NCBI GenBank assembly: GCA_019649035.1
Contig: BMAT01013781.1
Coordinates: forward strand, 379,027 to 407,864
Direction: 5' to 3'
DNA: 28,838 bases
DNA from: Elysia marginata
Taxonomy: Eukaryota; Mollusca; Gastropoda; Plakobranchidae
Shown here: positions 1 to 11,600 of the stretch, piece after piece
Numbering within the stretch: the first letter of the stretch is position 1
How the letters are laid out: each line of letters opens with the position of its first letter
Position numbers and translations under genes: made by a program
The notes under the pieces: generated by a model
Told to the model about the DNA's origin: nothing
Seen by the model: the letters and a program-made list of their open reading frames with translations, nothing else
Database searches by the model: none

Positions 1-1689
1 ACCATGTAAGAACCAAAACGTTGAGCCAGCAATAATGCAATTTTAATCTAGTATAAACATGGGATTAAGCAAACTCTAATGCCTTTCTGTCCACAATCTT
101 TGGCCCACATACATGGAAAATCGACAGCAAAAGCTACAGAGTGTTTGAAAAGTTTACCTTTTCTATTCAATTTCAAAGTTGTGTTAACCTCAAACGCCTA
201 GTATGATGGAGGTCGGCCTGCTCCAACATGTCAACTTATGAAAGTTTTTGTAAAACACACGCGAATTGATTTGATTCAAACAGTAATAAAAAGTACCAGA
301 TAAACTGTATTTCTACTGTTTGTTAGAGAGAGGGTGTATCTTGAATGATTCCTAGAAAAAGGCTCTATATTCTAACAATTTAGGACAGAGTGAATTTTAA
401 ATTCCTTTTTTCAAAAGTCGCATTACTCCTGATTCTCAAAATGGGTTGTGTTTCTACTTTTTATAGAACAGATAACAATTCAGATAATTTTGATAGTTCT
501 TGTTTTATTTCTATTGAAAGTGGTCACTTTTCAGTCAATTCAACTTGATTAGGATTTTATTCCCAATCCCCATAGATAGTCTAAGTGGCTCGTGAAATAT
601 TTTTTTTGCCTTTTATTCACAATTACAAATATTTGGCCTTTTAAATTTTTACAAAAATGTGATTACCATAATGTATTGAATGTGGAGAGCATACTCAGTT
701 CTTCTCTCATGAACAATAGACAAGTCTTCAAGGACAAGAGTGAAGGAAAAGCCATATTAAAAGCCCAATGCATGGGTTCCTTTACAACTTTTTCATGTTT
801 CAAAGTGTTTCACAGCTTTAAAATGTTTTTAGCATTGTTAATCTAAACAAAAAAAAAAGATTTTAAAAGTCTATACTTAATCTGATTTTGTTTAAATGTT
901 CTTTTTTTTGCCTTTCAAAAGTATTCAAACCTGAAGATGGTTGAGTAAGACAGTAAGTGTCTACGGTTTTGTTATTTAATGTGTTCAATTTTTCTTCATG
1001 TTTGTTGATGTCAAAAAAGTAATCAAATAATAAAAAAATACTTTGACAACCTACCAAACATATTTTCCCCAGCTTATCATTTTTCTCTGCTGTTGATTAT
1101 TTGACCAACATCAATGGAGTTAAAAAGTTTTTGGTTCATTTTGAGAGGGAGCATAAATACCAGTATGTTCCTTTTTCAATCTGCATGTGAGTGTTGAATA
1201 GTGAAATCGATTAAATTTTAAAATCGTAGCGTTTCTTCTTTCCATTAAGTTAAATTCAACAGGTATTTAATCGTTAATATAAACCACAGACTGTCTAATC
1301 GTCTCTCGTCAGCCTTAGAATACTTAATAATTCCCATTGGGAAAAATAATGGGATATGATTACCAACACTTTGATAAACACGATTTTTGGAAATTTAAAG
1401 ACCAGGATATTTTCAAAATTACAATACTTCATGTATTGGCAACTGTTTTTATATTTTATAGTTATTTTCAATTTATTTTTATACTGGAAAAAAAAAGAAA
1501 AATGTAAAAGCCAAAATCACAACAAATTTTATTTAGTGTATTTACTTGCAATGAAGGGCGCTATCTTCTTTCACAGCTGATTTAGTTTCATACAAAAATA
1601 GTTATGAATTTTAATACGAAGCTCAAATAATATTTTAGGCTCAATACAAATGTTTCAGATCATCGAAAACCAAACTATCAATACTACTG
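1..1689. other. AT-rich non-coding stretch
   Basis: I see no supportable gene here. The sequence is AT-rich, with homopolymer A/T runs and only short open frames on either strand. None has coding-like composition, recognisable motifs or credible splice sites. Confidence 0.6.
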
Positions 1690-1899
1690 AATCAAACTAT
1701 CCCAGCCTTCGATATTAGTTTAATGGTGGTGATAACAATGGCAAAACCAATAATAATTTTACTTATGATATTAATATTAATAATAATAGTAGTTATTATT
1801 ATTATTTTTTACAATTTTTGTTAATTGTATTACTACTGCTACTATGCAGTAACTGTAAAATTAGGATAAGGGAATTAATAGCGACGAAAAGGACGATAT

Positions 1900-1993
<94 letters not shown>

Positions 1994-2090
1994 AAAAATA
2001 ATAATAATAAAAATAATATTAACTATAATAATAAAAATAATAGTAATAATAATAAGTGCAACCATAATATTAACAATATTAAGCTTAGAA
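1690..2090. repeat. Compound triplet microsatellite (GAT/AAT)
   Basis: A block of AT-rich triplet DNA. Its core at 1901-1993 is about 31 uninterrupted GAT units, followed to about 2075 by interrupted AAT units. Looser TAA/TAG triplets flank it at about 1740-1805. The long open frames across it (poly-Met one way, poly-Ile the other) are artefacts of the triplet period. Confidence 0.95.
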
Positions 2091-2234
2091 GTAAAGGCGT
2101 GCCTCGATACCAAAAACGGTACTAAACTACTATAACTTTTTTCCTGTTCTGTCTGTTTCAAATTTTGTAATACAAAATTTTTTGAAAAAATCCTAAATCC
2201 CCTTTTTTATTATTACATTCATTTATTTTATGAT

Positions 2235-2490
2235 TCAGCGGAAAACAACAGTACGGCCAGCACGGACATTGCTTTCAAGGGACCACAGTCATGAATCTAT
2301 TGTCCTATGAGTCGGGCAAAGGCCCTCCTGTCTCCTTCGACCAGTTTGAGATCCCGACATACTGTGGTTGTGTCCAGTATTAGCTCTAGCTTTTCCAGAG
2401 ACTTGCAGCGAAAGACGAAGGTATATGAAATACGGACAAAAAAGGAGCACGCTTTTCAGCATCTGTAGTGTAGTAATAAAGCCCGGCATC
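2235..2490. other. Less AT-rich unexplained island
   Basis: About 250 bases with clearly more G+C than the surroundings. A 66-codon open frame runs on the minus strand (2489-2289), with no domain I recognise and no clear splice sites. It may be a relic of an old transposon or a decayed exon. I assign no function. Confidence 0.3.
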
Positions 2491-2712
2491 TTGCTACATA
2501 TTCTTTGTAGTTATTTGATAAAAAAGACTTTTAAGATATAGACGATAATTAGATTAATATAATTTTACTCATTTATCAATATTTCGGTCTCTTTGGCCTT
2601 TGACTAAGCTCGTCCTGGCAAAAAAACACTGAGTTCTTTAAACTATCCAGATCCCTCACTACACAGGTTTGCCCTACAATATGTCTTGAGGCGACGTTCA
2701 AGATTGCCGAAA

Positions 2713-2790
2713 AGCCATCTGTGGCGGTCTCAAGATACATCTGTTAACAATAGCCATCTGTGGCGGTCTCAAGGTGCATCTGTTAACAAG
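2713..2790. repeat. 39-bp tandem duplication, two copies
   Basis: Two adjacent 39-base copies (2713-2751 and 2752-2790). Each begins AGCCATCTGTGGCGGTCTCA and ends in CATCTGTTAACAA. They differ at only about three positions, so the duplication looks fairly recent. It lies in non-coding DNA. Confidence 0.9.
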
Positions 2791-4309
2791 AGCTCTTACG
2801 CTACACAATCTCCTTTTAATTTTTTTTAATCTGTGCAGGTAACGTGGGTGTCTTTATACTAAGGCATTGTCTCGTTTGATTTCAGAATTGATACCATAGG
2901 CAAATGCAAATTGTTTTATCAATCCTTGGTTCACGCCATTTTGAATAGGTTTTGAGAAAATGGTTGCCTCTTGTTTCCTAAAGTCTCTTTATGCATTTAA
3001 AATTTAGCAGCTCACGATCATACAGTTTTTTATGGCAACTGAAGAGTTTGCCTAAAAATTGTATTTTTTAAAATATATTTTGGGTTTGTACGAAATTTTA
3101 CCAAAATTAGACTAAACCTAGTTTTTTCCAAAAAATAACGTTTCAAACGTGACATGTCATTAATGGGCTAATTTTTTTCAAATTTTTATTTCTATAGTTC
3201 AAAACTTTTCCCTCAAATTTTAATACAATGATGAACTTGGTCTCTTGAACAGAATTCTATGATCAAAACAAATTTCAAATTTTTTATCAAGCGGCAGCTG
3301 TATTCTCAAAGACAAGACAAGACAATTCACAGCGGCAAAGCACATGGTTTCTGTATACTAGTCTAGATCTAGTTTGTTCAGGACATGCCATTATATCTCG
3401 TAAAATATTCAGGCAATGACAGAATTCAAACTGGCTGCAATCAGTCCAAGCGCAGGCTAACGGTTTGCCCGAGTGCGGCCGATATTAGACCTATACAGGC
3501 GATGTTCAATCAGGCCGTGTTTAGTTCGTGCTCAGGGCGTACTCAGGCCACTTTTAGGGAAACCTCAAGGCAAGCATGTGTAGTGGGTGACGGCCTTAAT
3601 AATGTTTTAACATCAAGTTTTTTAAGCACATTTTAGTAATCAAAGGGTAGCAATTTATTGCATAGACTGACAAAAATGTAATATGTACTTTGTAAAACGT
3701 ATTTATTTCCCATTGTAATAATACTTGTAGAATAAAAAGGTATTGTCCTGCACTCTCTTTCAACGTCTCTTGTTCCATTAGTTTTCTTTACGTTTCCCAA
3801 ATTTGTGTCAGTGTAATTTGATATTTGACATTACAATAATAGCTAGAAAAACATTCCTTGGAGAAAAATAAAAACTTGTATAAGGCATTTCAAAATTACA
3901 CCACATTTTATTACAGTTAGCTCAAAATAATAATAAAAAAAAGTTAGTAACAATCTTTATAGTGCACTACCCTCGCTTTGGCCCTTGTCTCTCCCATTCC
4001 TTTCATGGCATTTCTTCCTGTTCTTGTTAGTGTTCCTCTCGCTTTTGTTTTGTTTTTTTTCATTTTTTCTTATTATTTTTCTTATTCTTGTTCTTCTTCC
4101 TCCTCTCCCTCATATGCTCTCTTCTATTTCTCTCACATCTAATTTTTTTCTTTTCCAGATTGTGGTGTTCCCGTCTGCTTCTCTTGTTAACGCTATGTTA
4201 TTGGTTTCCTGTCGTACTTAAAAAGCATTAAATTTCGTCCTGCTTGAAAGTTCTACACTGCAATTGTCAATTAAAATTAAGGCAAAAATATTCTTTAAAG
4301 CTTTATTGT
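2791..4309. other. Non-coding stretch with a minor GC-richer patch
   Basis: No gene supported. Position 3311-3325 holds a short GACAA triplication. Position 3395-3600 is less AT-rich and contains several dispersed TCAGGC words. It has an 83-codon open frame on the plus strand without recognisable features. The rest is AT-rich, with a pyrimidine-rich tract at about 3985-4160. Confidence 0.5.
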
Positions 4310-4311
4310 TG

Positions 4312-4357
<46 letters not shown>

Positions 4358-4400
4358 TATTATTATTATTATTAATAATAATAATAATATTACTATTATT
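4310..4400. repeat. TTA/AAT microsatellite
   Basis: Near-perfect TTA triplets at about 4317-4373 pass into AAT triplets to about 4390. The array lies just past the 3' end of the BTB-BACK coding region. Minus-strand transcripts of that gene could include it if their 3' UTR is long. Confidence 0.95.
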
Positions 4401-4440
4401 GTGATTATTGTTCATTAATACTATTATTATTACTATCGTT

Positions 4441-4446
4441 TTTATT
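4441..4446 (-). terminator. Candidate polyadenylation signal
   Basis: Minus-strand AATAAA about 63 bases past the stop codon of the BTB-BACK gene. It sits in very AT-rich DNA beside a microsatellite, so chance occurrence is likely. Confidence 0.3.
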
Positions 4447-4508
4447 ATCATTTTATGGCTATTATTTTTTACTTATTCAAGCACTTTTCTAATTTTCTGA
4501 ATATAGAG

Positions 4509-5670
4509 CTAAACCAATTGAAACAAGCTAGATGCGTTGGAGTTTTTGTTAGCCTCCCAACCGTCATGTTCCTTAACGCCGCCTTTATATTCTGAGGCAT
4601 CACATTTCTCCGCTAAACTTTTTCTCAAGCACACCCGAGTTGCCACATATTGTTCAGGTGTATTCGAAAAACAACAGGAACATAAAGGATAGCCAGTGGT
4701 TGGATTCTTTAAATAAGACATTTGAGATTTTTCCAATCTGTCTGCCAATTTTACTTCGCCTTCCCAAAAGCTACAAAGCCTTGACGACGTACCAGATTGC
4801 TGACTTCCTGAAAGCCAAAGAGACGGATGACATCCGGATTTCTTGCTCAAGACACTTTGGTCTTGATTTACCTTTATCTCAGGGTGAAACTTCCGTATCA
4901 ATGTAGGGGGTCCTGATGACCTGTCTCGCGGTATGGGGCTCTCTTGAAATTCTACTCCACTTCCAAGACTGCAACAAGCTCGATCCCAATGGTCCTGCCT
5001 TGTGAGGCGGCAGCTCTTTCTGGCAGAGGTTTGATTTGAAGTTAGATCAATGCTTTTGCTATCCTGATTTTTGTTATCGGCGTTGTTAAACTCGCAAGAA
5101 CGATATTCGATGTCTGCTAAGTTTGTATAAACTTCTTCTCCCTTTTTATGGTTATCTTGAATTATCGCCGGCTGCATTTCCTGCACGCTTTTCACAGCTG
5201 AGTTATTAGAGCGATTAGCCATTGTCTGTTTTCTTCTTCCTCTGGATTTTCTATTTGAGGTGTTCGCATTACAGCCTCGCGCGGAGTTACAGCTTGGCCC
5301 CCGAGATCTGATCGATCGTCGGTTCAAAGTGTCGAGTGGAGCGAGGGATTTCGATGGTTCACCAAAGGTAGTGGCAAAAGACTTCATAGGCTCACCAAAA
5401 TTGGTCATAAAAGATTTCGCAGCTCCAATGACGCTGTTTCGACCAATGGATGCTCTTGAACCTGGGCGCATTATTGCCGATCTGATGGAGTTACGCCCTG
5501 TTTCAGTAGGCGCTGTGGATTTCCGCAAGCTAGGTCTGGTCAAAGTGGGTCTCTCTTGATGTTTTGCCAGAGTTCCCTGGGATGGAATGTAACTGACTCT
5601 GTCCAGGAGTGGGTCTTGAGCTGCAGTTAAAGAATATGAATGAAGTTGCGATGTTACTACGGTCAATTGC
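4509..5670 (-). CDS. BTB-BACK gene, terminal coding exon
   Basis: The acceptor is TATTTTCAAAAG at 5671. One base completes the codon split in exon 6, and the frame then stays open for 386 codons to TAG at 4509-4511. It encodes a polar tail with two GRNS motifs, an 11-residue tandem repeat around FGEP, basic RKSRGRRK, and a Cys-rich GYPLCSCCF near the end. No Kelch repeat is visible. The acceptor is not the strongest nearby (TAACTGCAG lies about 50 bases further in), but it is the one that fits the phase. Confidence 0.72.
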
Positions 5671-8600
5671 CTTTTGAAAATAGTGTGATCAACAAAAAAA
5701 ATACCTTTGTAAAATAGGTGATGAAAGAATCTCACAAAAACAACTTCACACACCTCTTTCTAAAGCGTGGAATATTATTTTGGCTTTGCGACTTACTAAA
5801 AAAGACTGGCACAACATTCTCCCCGGCAATAAAAAAGTAATAAACTTCATGCAAATGATATATGGCTTTTTGTCTTAGAGTAAGGGCACCACAAATTTTA
5901 AAAAGCCTAAACCCTTTCGGCCTAAACCCTTTCGGGACCTGAGAACGAAAGTGTTTGACTATCACCAGTCCTATTTATGTCATACTTTACCAAACTGTAG
6001 CTACATTTTAACATTTATCTACTTTATTTTCTTACGAATTGTTCTAATAATACATTGCATAAATTTTCTTTTGATCTTACTTATTCCTGGCACATCCTGC
6101 ACAAAGCTTTCCTTATTACCAGGGCATGTACCCGGGCATGTAGGCCTACCAACAGCAACCTGGTTGGATAGTAGAAGGGCGTGGAATCTGAAAAGGAAAA
6201 ATCAGAAAATAGAAGTTTATTGTTTCGCTTAAGGTGGGTGTTAATATGGTACATATCATATTTAATGTATGCGCTTGATCCTCTGCATAATAATAACAAC
6301 ATGTACCCTTGAAAACATATTTTATAGGCAATATTTTTAAGGGGGGGGGGACTCTTATTTATTAGGCCCCTCTCTCATCCTCTTCATTCAAAAGGCTCTC
6401 ATAAACTGTCAGTATTCTTTTCGAACAAAGAGGACATGAAGCGTTGAGGAAGGACCCCCAGCCAATAATAAATGGTTTCCATCAATACCCCCATCGCTCT
6501 CTTCTTGTGCCTTTACCTAAAGACTTCACTGATCTTGTTACGCGAACCCATCTCAGCAAATATTGGATCATACATCTGTACAATCTTGGCAATGTTCTCT
6601 GGTGAGATAACCTCGAAAATGATGAAGTCCAGCAGTCTGGCCACTTCCGGCACTCGTTCCAGAGGATTATACTGCGCCCAGACGGCCAGTGCATGGAGCG
6701 TGTCCACTTCCGTCTCCACAAGCACGTTAGGGTCCCTGAGGATTACCTCCAGCTTGAAGTTAGCGAGGAGGGAACGTTGAAAATAATATACTGTATTTTA
6801 TTTAGGTTTGGATATCAAATGGTGGGTTCTTCATTGATTCTGTTGCTCAAAATGTAAAATAAAAAACAGGTCAGTCGGTTGTAATTCTTAACAGAATGAA
6901 ACTGATTCTTGAAGTATATTTATAGTTATCGAAATATTATAGTAAAAAGTTTGCTCATTTCAGCGAAGGACATGGCAGCTGCTAAAACTGATCTGTAAAA
7001 AAGTGATGACTCTAATAATATTATAAAAGGAAGTTATTTGTGTCGTTCAAGTTCATTAAAATCGATTTCTGGATAACAAAGAACATGCAACTAAACATGT
7101 AAGGAAACCCCACGTTGCTTTCTATTTCAACCTCATAGTGCTTAAGTGCATATGATAAAGTTAGTGTAAGTTAACCATATTCTACTGATATGTTGAAATA
7201 ATGAGACTAAAGGTAACAACCAAACCGGCCAGATTATGGCTATCCTGATATTAAGGATAAACGTTCAATTTATGTATCTTTACTGTAAATCGAATGTTTC
7301 CTGAATTTCAATAAGGCATTTATAATTGGATTTAGGAGATAAAAAAACCTGTTTTGAAATTTTCAAAAATTTTGAACGTTGGTATAGTCGTACTCTGGTT
7401 TAAATACGCCTTGTATATGATCAAGTTCACCATTTTTTACTAATATGGCTGTGCCTGTAATACCAAGATCTTTGATTTGAAAACGCTGAATTCCAGATGT
7501 CTAGATTGCAAGTTCTTCGTGAAATGGAGAAATGTCAAAAACTCCAAGAAGTCCACAATGTGTAAAATGTGCTGCTCACTATAACAAGCTGCTACCGGGT
7601 AATCTCAAGTTACTAATTTTGGTTACACCAACAGGCATAGATAAGATGTTTATATCAGTCCCTTTGTTTTGGCTAAGTTTTACAATTATCAATTCTATTT
7701 TTCCCCAAATGTTTCACAATTGTCTTATTTGAATTGGATTAGCGAAATTTAACATGGTGTAAAGCATTTTTAATTTTACAACAGCAAACAAAACCAGGTT
7801 TGTAATGGGCAAAAATCAAATGTTAATCTTACGCATAAGAGAGTTAACAAACCATTAAGCTGCCCAAAGTTTTCTTTAAATTAATGCTTTTCCTTAATTT
7901 GACCTAGTTTTGAAATGTTGCTGGAAGCATTTGTAGCCTTGTAGGCAAACAATCGTTTTCACATATTTATACTTTATACGGTAACTTTTGACGCACGGTC
8001 GTCGATTGAAGAGTTTGTATAGACACGCACTTGGTAATCTTGGTAAATCGCTAACATTGCTAATCAGGATGTGAGAAGGGATCTAAACAAAAATAATTGT
8101 TCCCGACCCGTCCAAGTCAGTCGGATGTCGGAGGGTTTAACAAAAGTAAAGCCCGTTGTAAAAGTAGATTTCCCCCTTTTTTTCTCTAAAATAATGTTGA
8201 ATCCTTTAAAAAAGCATTAAGTATCTTCCTACCCATTAATTTTCACACTTTCGTCTAAACTTTAATGTATGAGAGGTCCGGAAAATGCATACCGGTATTC
8301 AAAACTATGAAAGACTTGCGACATCTGGCTCATTGGGTAAGTTGCGAGACAAGTTTATATCAATAGTTTCAATATTGTGTCCTGGTTTCTAGCATTACAC
8401 TTCACACGCCCAGTAAAGACAGCAAAATTAGTCAATGATAACTATTCTAAATATAGAAAACTGCACAATTTATAGTCCTACAAGATATAATGTAAACCGA
8501 AGGCAAAGGTGCCTGCTTACCTCCTCTGGAGTGAGTTGCAGAAACTTTTCCATGTAAATCATTTGAATAAGATAATTCTGGTACAAGTGGGGATAGTCCA

Positions 8601-11600
8601 TGACACTGGCAGGTATGCCGCATCGGTTCTGAACCTCGATATACAGCTGAAAAATGTCAAGACTTCCGTATAGTTTTAGCTAAAATTTTAAAAAAGCAAA
8701 TAAATTGCAATGTTCGTAAAGTCAGCCCTTTTTGTCGATATTGCTAGACAAACGATTTAGTCAGAAAACTTAATAAGCAGTTTCAATTTGTTTTGTTTTT
8801 TTGCTATGAGTTTACAAAGAATTTCAAATTTATTTGTAATTTTTATGTTTAAAAACGAATGAACAAGTAATAGGAGGAATATAATGAAGATAGTTTTGAG
8901 GATTTATTCTGACATGAGACAAGAGGAGTGTTGTAATTATGTCCTAATATGTCCTAATCTGGAAAAATATTCAAAATTTACATTATTATCAGCCAAGGCT
9001 TAAAGGTGCTGCATAATAGTTTGAATATCTTTTTTCTATCTTGTTGGCTGCTGCGTCGCAAATAATGCCACGTGAGAGTGCCGTCTTGAATGTAAAATAA
9101 AATATTCTAAATTTGGTGCATGTTTTGACTTATAGGTGATGACGACTTAGAGAAAAAGAGCTTATAAGAAACCACAGAACCAATAGCGAAAGAAAATCGA
9201 CACGCGTCGTTATGTAAGGTCCGGGTTCAGTAAAATATTTTGATCAAAATTTAAAGTAACGTTTGGAATTGAAAAGACCAAAGCTTACAGAATTTCACTT
9301 ACTTCTACGTTGTCTAAAGTTGGTCTCGATAAAATTTCGAGAATGACGTCTTTGATTTCATTGATGCCGAGAAATGTGCCGACATTCAGTGTTTCCTCCA
9401 GCTGATCATCCCGGACATCCATGTTAGCGGTGTAGATGTATTTAAACACCTGCAGATGAATAATAAACGCTGCCTTGTCAAAAACTATTTTCTTTAACAT
9501 GCCTAGTTTTTAAACCCAGAATTTGGGGAGATCTACACAGGCTTTAAAGACCTTTCTTTATAGATTTTAGAGTCTAAGGCCCAAAAGCAACTGTTCATAA
9601 TTTCGACGCCCAATCTTTACAGCCACTATTGTGTCAAGTTTTACACACACATATATAATGAAACATTGTTTTGAGATCTAATAACTACTAGTATTGTAGA
9701 TATCAAACAAACAAAAAAATCGTAAAAGTTCATGAACTTTGTATATGAAAATATAAATGGTACCCGATAGACAGATTCTGGGTATGCATTTGGCACTGTG
9801 AACTGTAGCGTAGGCTCAGGGTAGGGTGTAGTAGGTGTGAAGATATCACTGAATGCAGCCAAAACCAGTTTGTGTGCCAGGAAATGGGTATTGTTCACCT
9901 GGAAAGTGCGGAATATACAGTAAATTTAATTTAATACAACGATAAATTTGTAAAAAGTACTTTTGGCTGTCAAAGACCGCCTTATTAGCATGGAATAACA
10001 TTGATGCGATACGAAGATTAATGATGTAGAAACATGAATCTGCATAATTTTCTGACTTCAGATTTCCATGTGCGATTCCTTTAGCAGACATTGTTTTAAA
10101 GGGCGTAAATGAATGCAACAACAAAGTATGTAGGCTTTAAAATTGAAGACTGCAAAAAGTTTTTAATGTTTAATGTAGTTGAGAAAGTAGCAAAAGAGCG
10201 GCATAATTTAATACTTTACTCAATAAAAAGTTATGATGTGCATGATAGATCAGTCGGGATGATGGCTTAATTTGAAAACTTCAGCAAAACCATTCGCTGC
10301 TTTTTATTTTGAAATTCCTGTCCTATGTTAGTATTACAATTTAACTGGATAGAAGTTTAGACTTAAAAAGAAAAATAGTTGAAATTTGTTGGGTTAGTTT
10401 AATCCTTTTGTTAGGGCTTAAATGACGCAAAATATTTTGTTCAGAAATAGTTGACAAGAAACATATTTTTATCCAAATGAAATCCTCAAAGATAAATTCG
10501 TTGAAGACTAAAAATAGCTTTACGAAATAAGGATTAACTCACATTGACTCTGACATCACAGAGCACTTGCTTTTTCCACAAACTACACAGGTAGTCGCCG
10601 ATAAAGTAATGTCCAGCATCCTCTGTGTGTCCGGTCTGTCCCAACACCGGGGTATCTCGCTCTCTCTGGAAGCTGCAGTTTTTGTCAAGAGCTCGCACTT
10701 TGACGCTGCTCTTCCTCTTAGCGCGCTCCACAATATCCCGGAAACTGTTGCTGACGTTCTTGTTACGCTGCGCTGCTTTCTTCTTTCTCGCTGCGGAATT
10801 ATTCTTACTGACGTTTTCAGTAGGCGTGGAGCTGCTGTCAGAAGTCAACATAAAATTGCCCCGCTCATCGCAATTATTCGCATCGGTGTAGTTATCCTCT
10901 TCTTCATATTTCTGGCTGAGTTTTCTATAAACACGGCTTCCATTCTCGCTATGCTCAGTTGCTTCATTCTCTTCCAAGCTTTTGTTTTCCACTGGCATAT
11001 TTAATATTTCTCCTCCTTCTACTTCAATCTCTTCATCTTTCTTCTCTTTATACTTATCTTCTTCTTCAATATAAACTCCATTTTCACATTCGATCTCATC
11101 CAATTCATCCTTTCGCTCTAAACTTATTTTTATCTTACATGCCCTACTTCTTTCTTGTCTCGTCTTACCATTCATTGTTGGAGAGCTTTTAGGTGGATAA
11201 AAGTTTCTTATTTTATGATATTTCTGTCCTTTTGTTGTTACTTTATTAGAGATTGAAGTCGATGACTTTTGCAAAGCACCCTCTATTTTGTGACAGTGGC
11301 AAAGGCAACAAAAATCTATTGCAGTGGGCGGAGAGTACTGACAAGCTACATCTTTCTTGGAGACACTAATGGTGTAAGGATGATCTTGCTCTCGGTCACG
11401 GATTTCCGTTTCTGATTCTACTGATTTACGAGTTGTTAATTGTTTCTGTTCGACTATATTCGATCCCTTGCATTTTGATACATCTGTTATGGTATCTAAG
11501 TTAATAGGCCGTACACATTTTGTCCGGTTGCTTGTGTAGAGTGTTGGTCCAGCTTTGCATGGCTCTAATTGTGCTTTCGAATGAGACTTGTCATTTTTTG

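Noticed and set aside
1901..1993. (GAT)31 array as proof of a nearby LINE
   Set aside because: No LINE-derived sequence could be read on either side, so the link is only a hypothesis.
1802..2161. Long open frames across the GAT/AAT tract on both strands
   Set aside because: They are poly-Met, poly-Ile or similar runs produced by a triplet microsatellite that has no stop codon in some frames.
4218..4451. Asn-rich open frame on the minus strand
   Set aside because: It is a translation of the TTA/AAT microsatellite and has no other support.
5260..5559. 99-codon plus-strand frame with repeated DF-GSPK units
   Set aside because: It is the antisense reading of the 33-bp repeat inside the terminal BTB-BACK exon.
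5600..5625. Acceptor TAACTGCAG as start of the last BTB-BACK exon
   Set aside because: It looks stronger than the chosen site but puts the exon out of phase with exon 6. TTTTCAAAAG at 5671 keeps frame.
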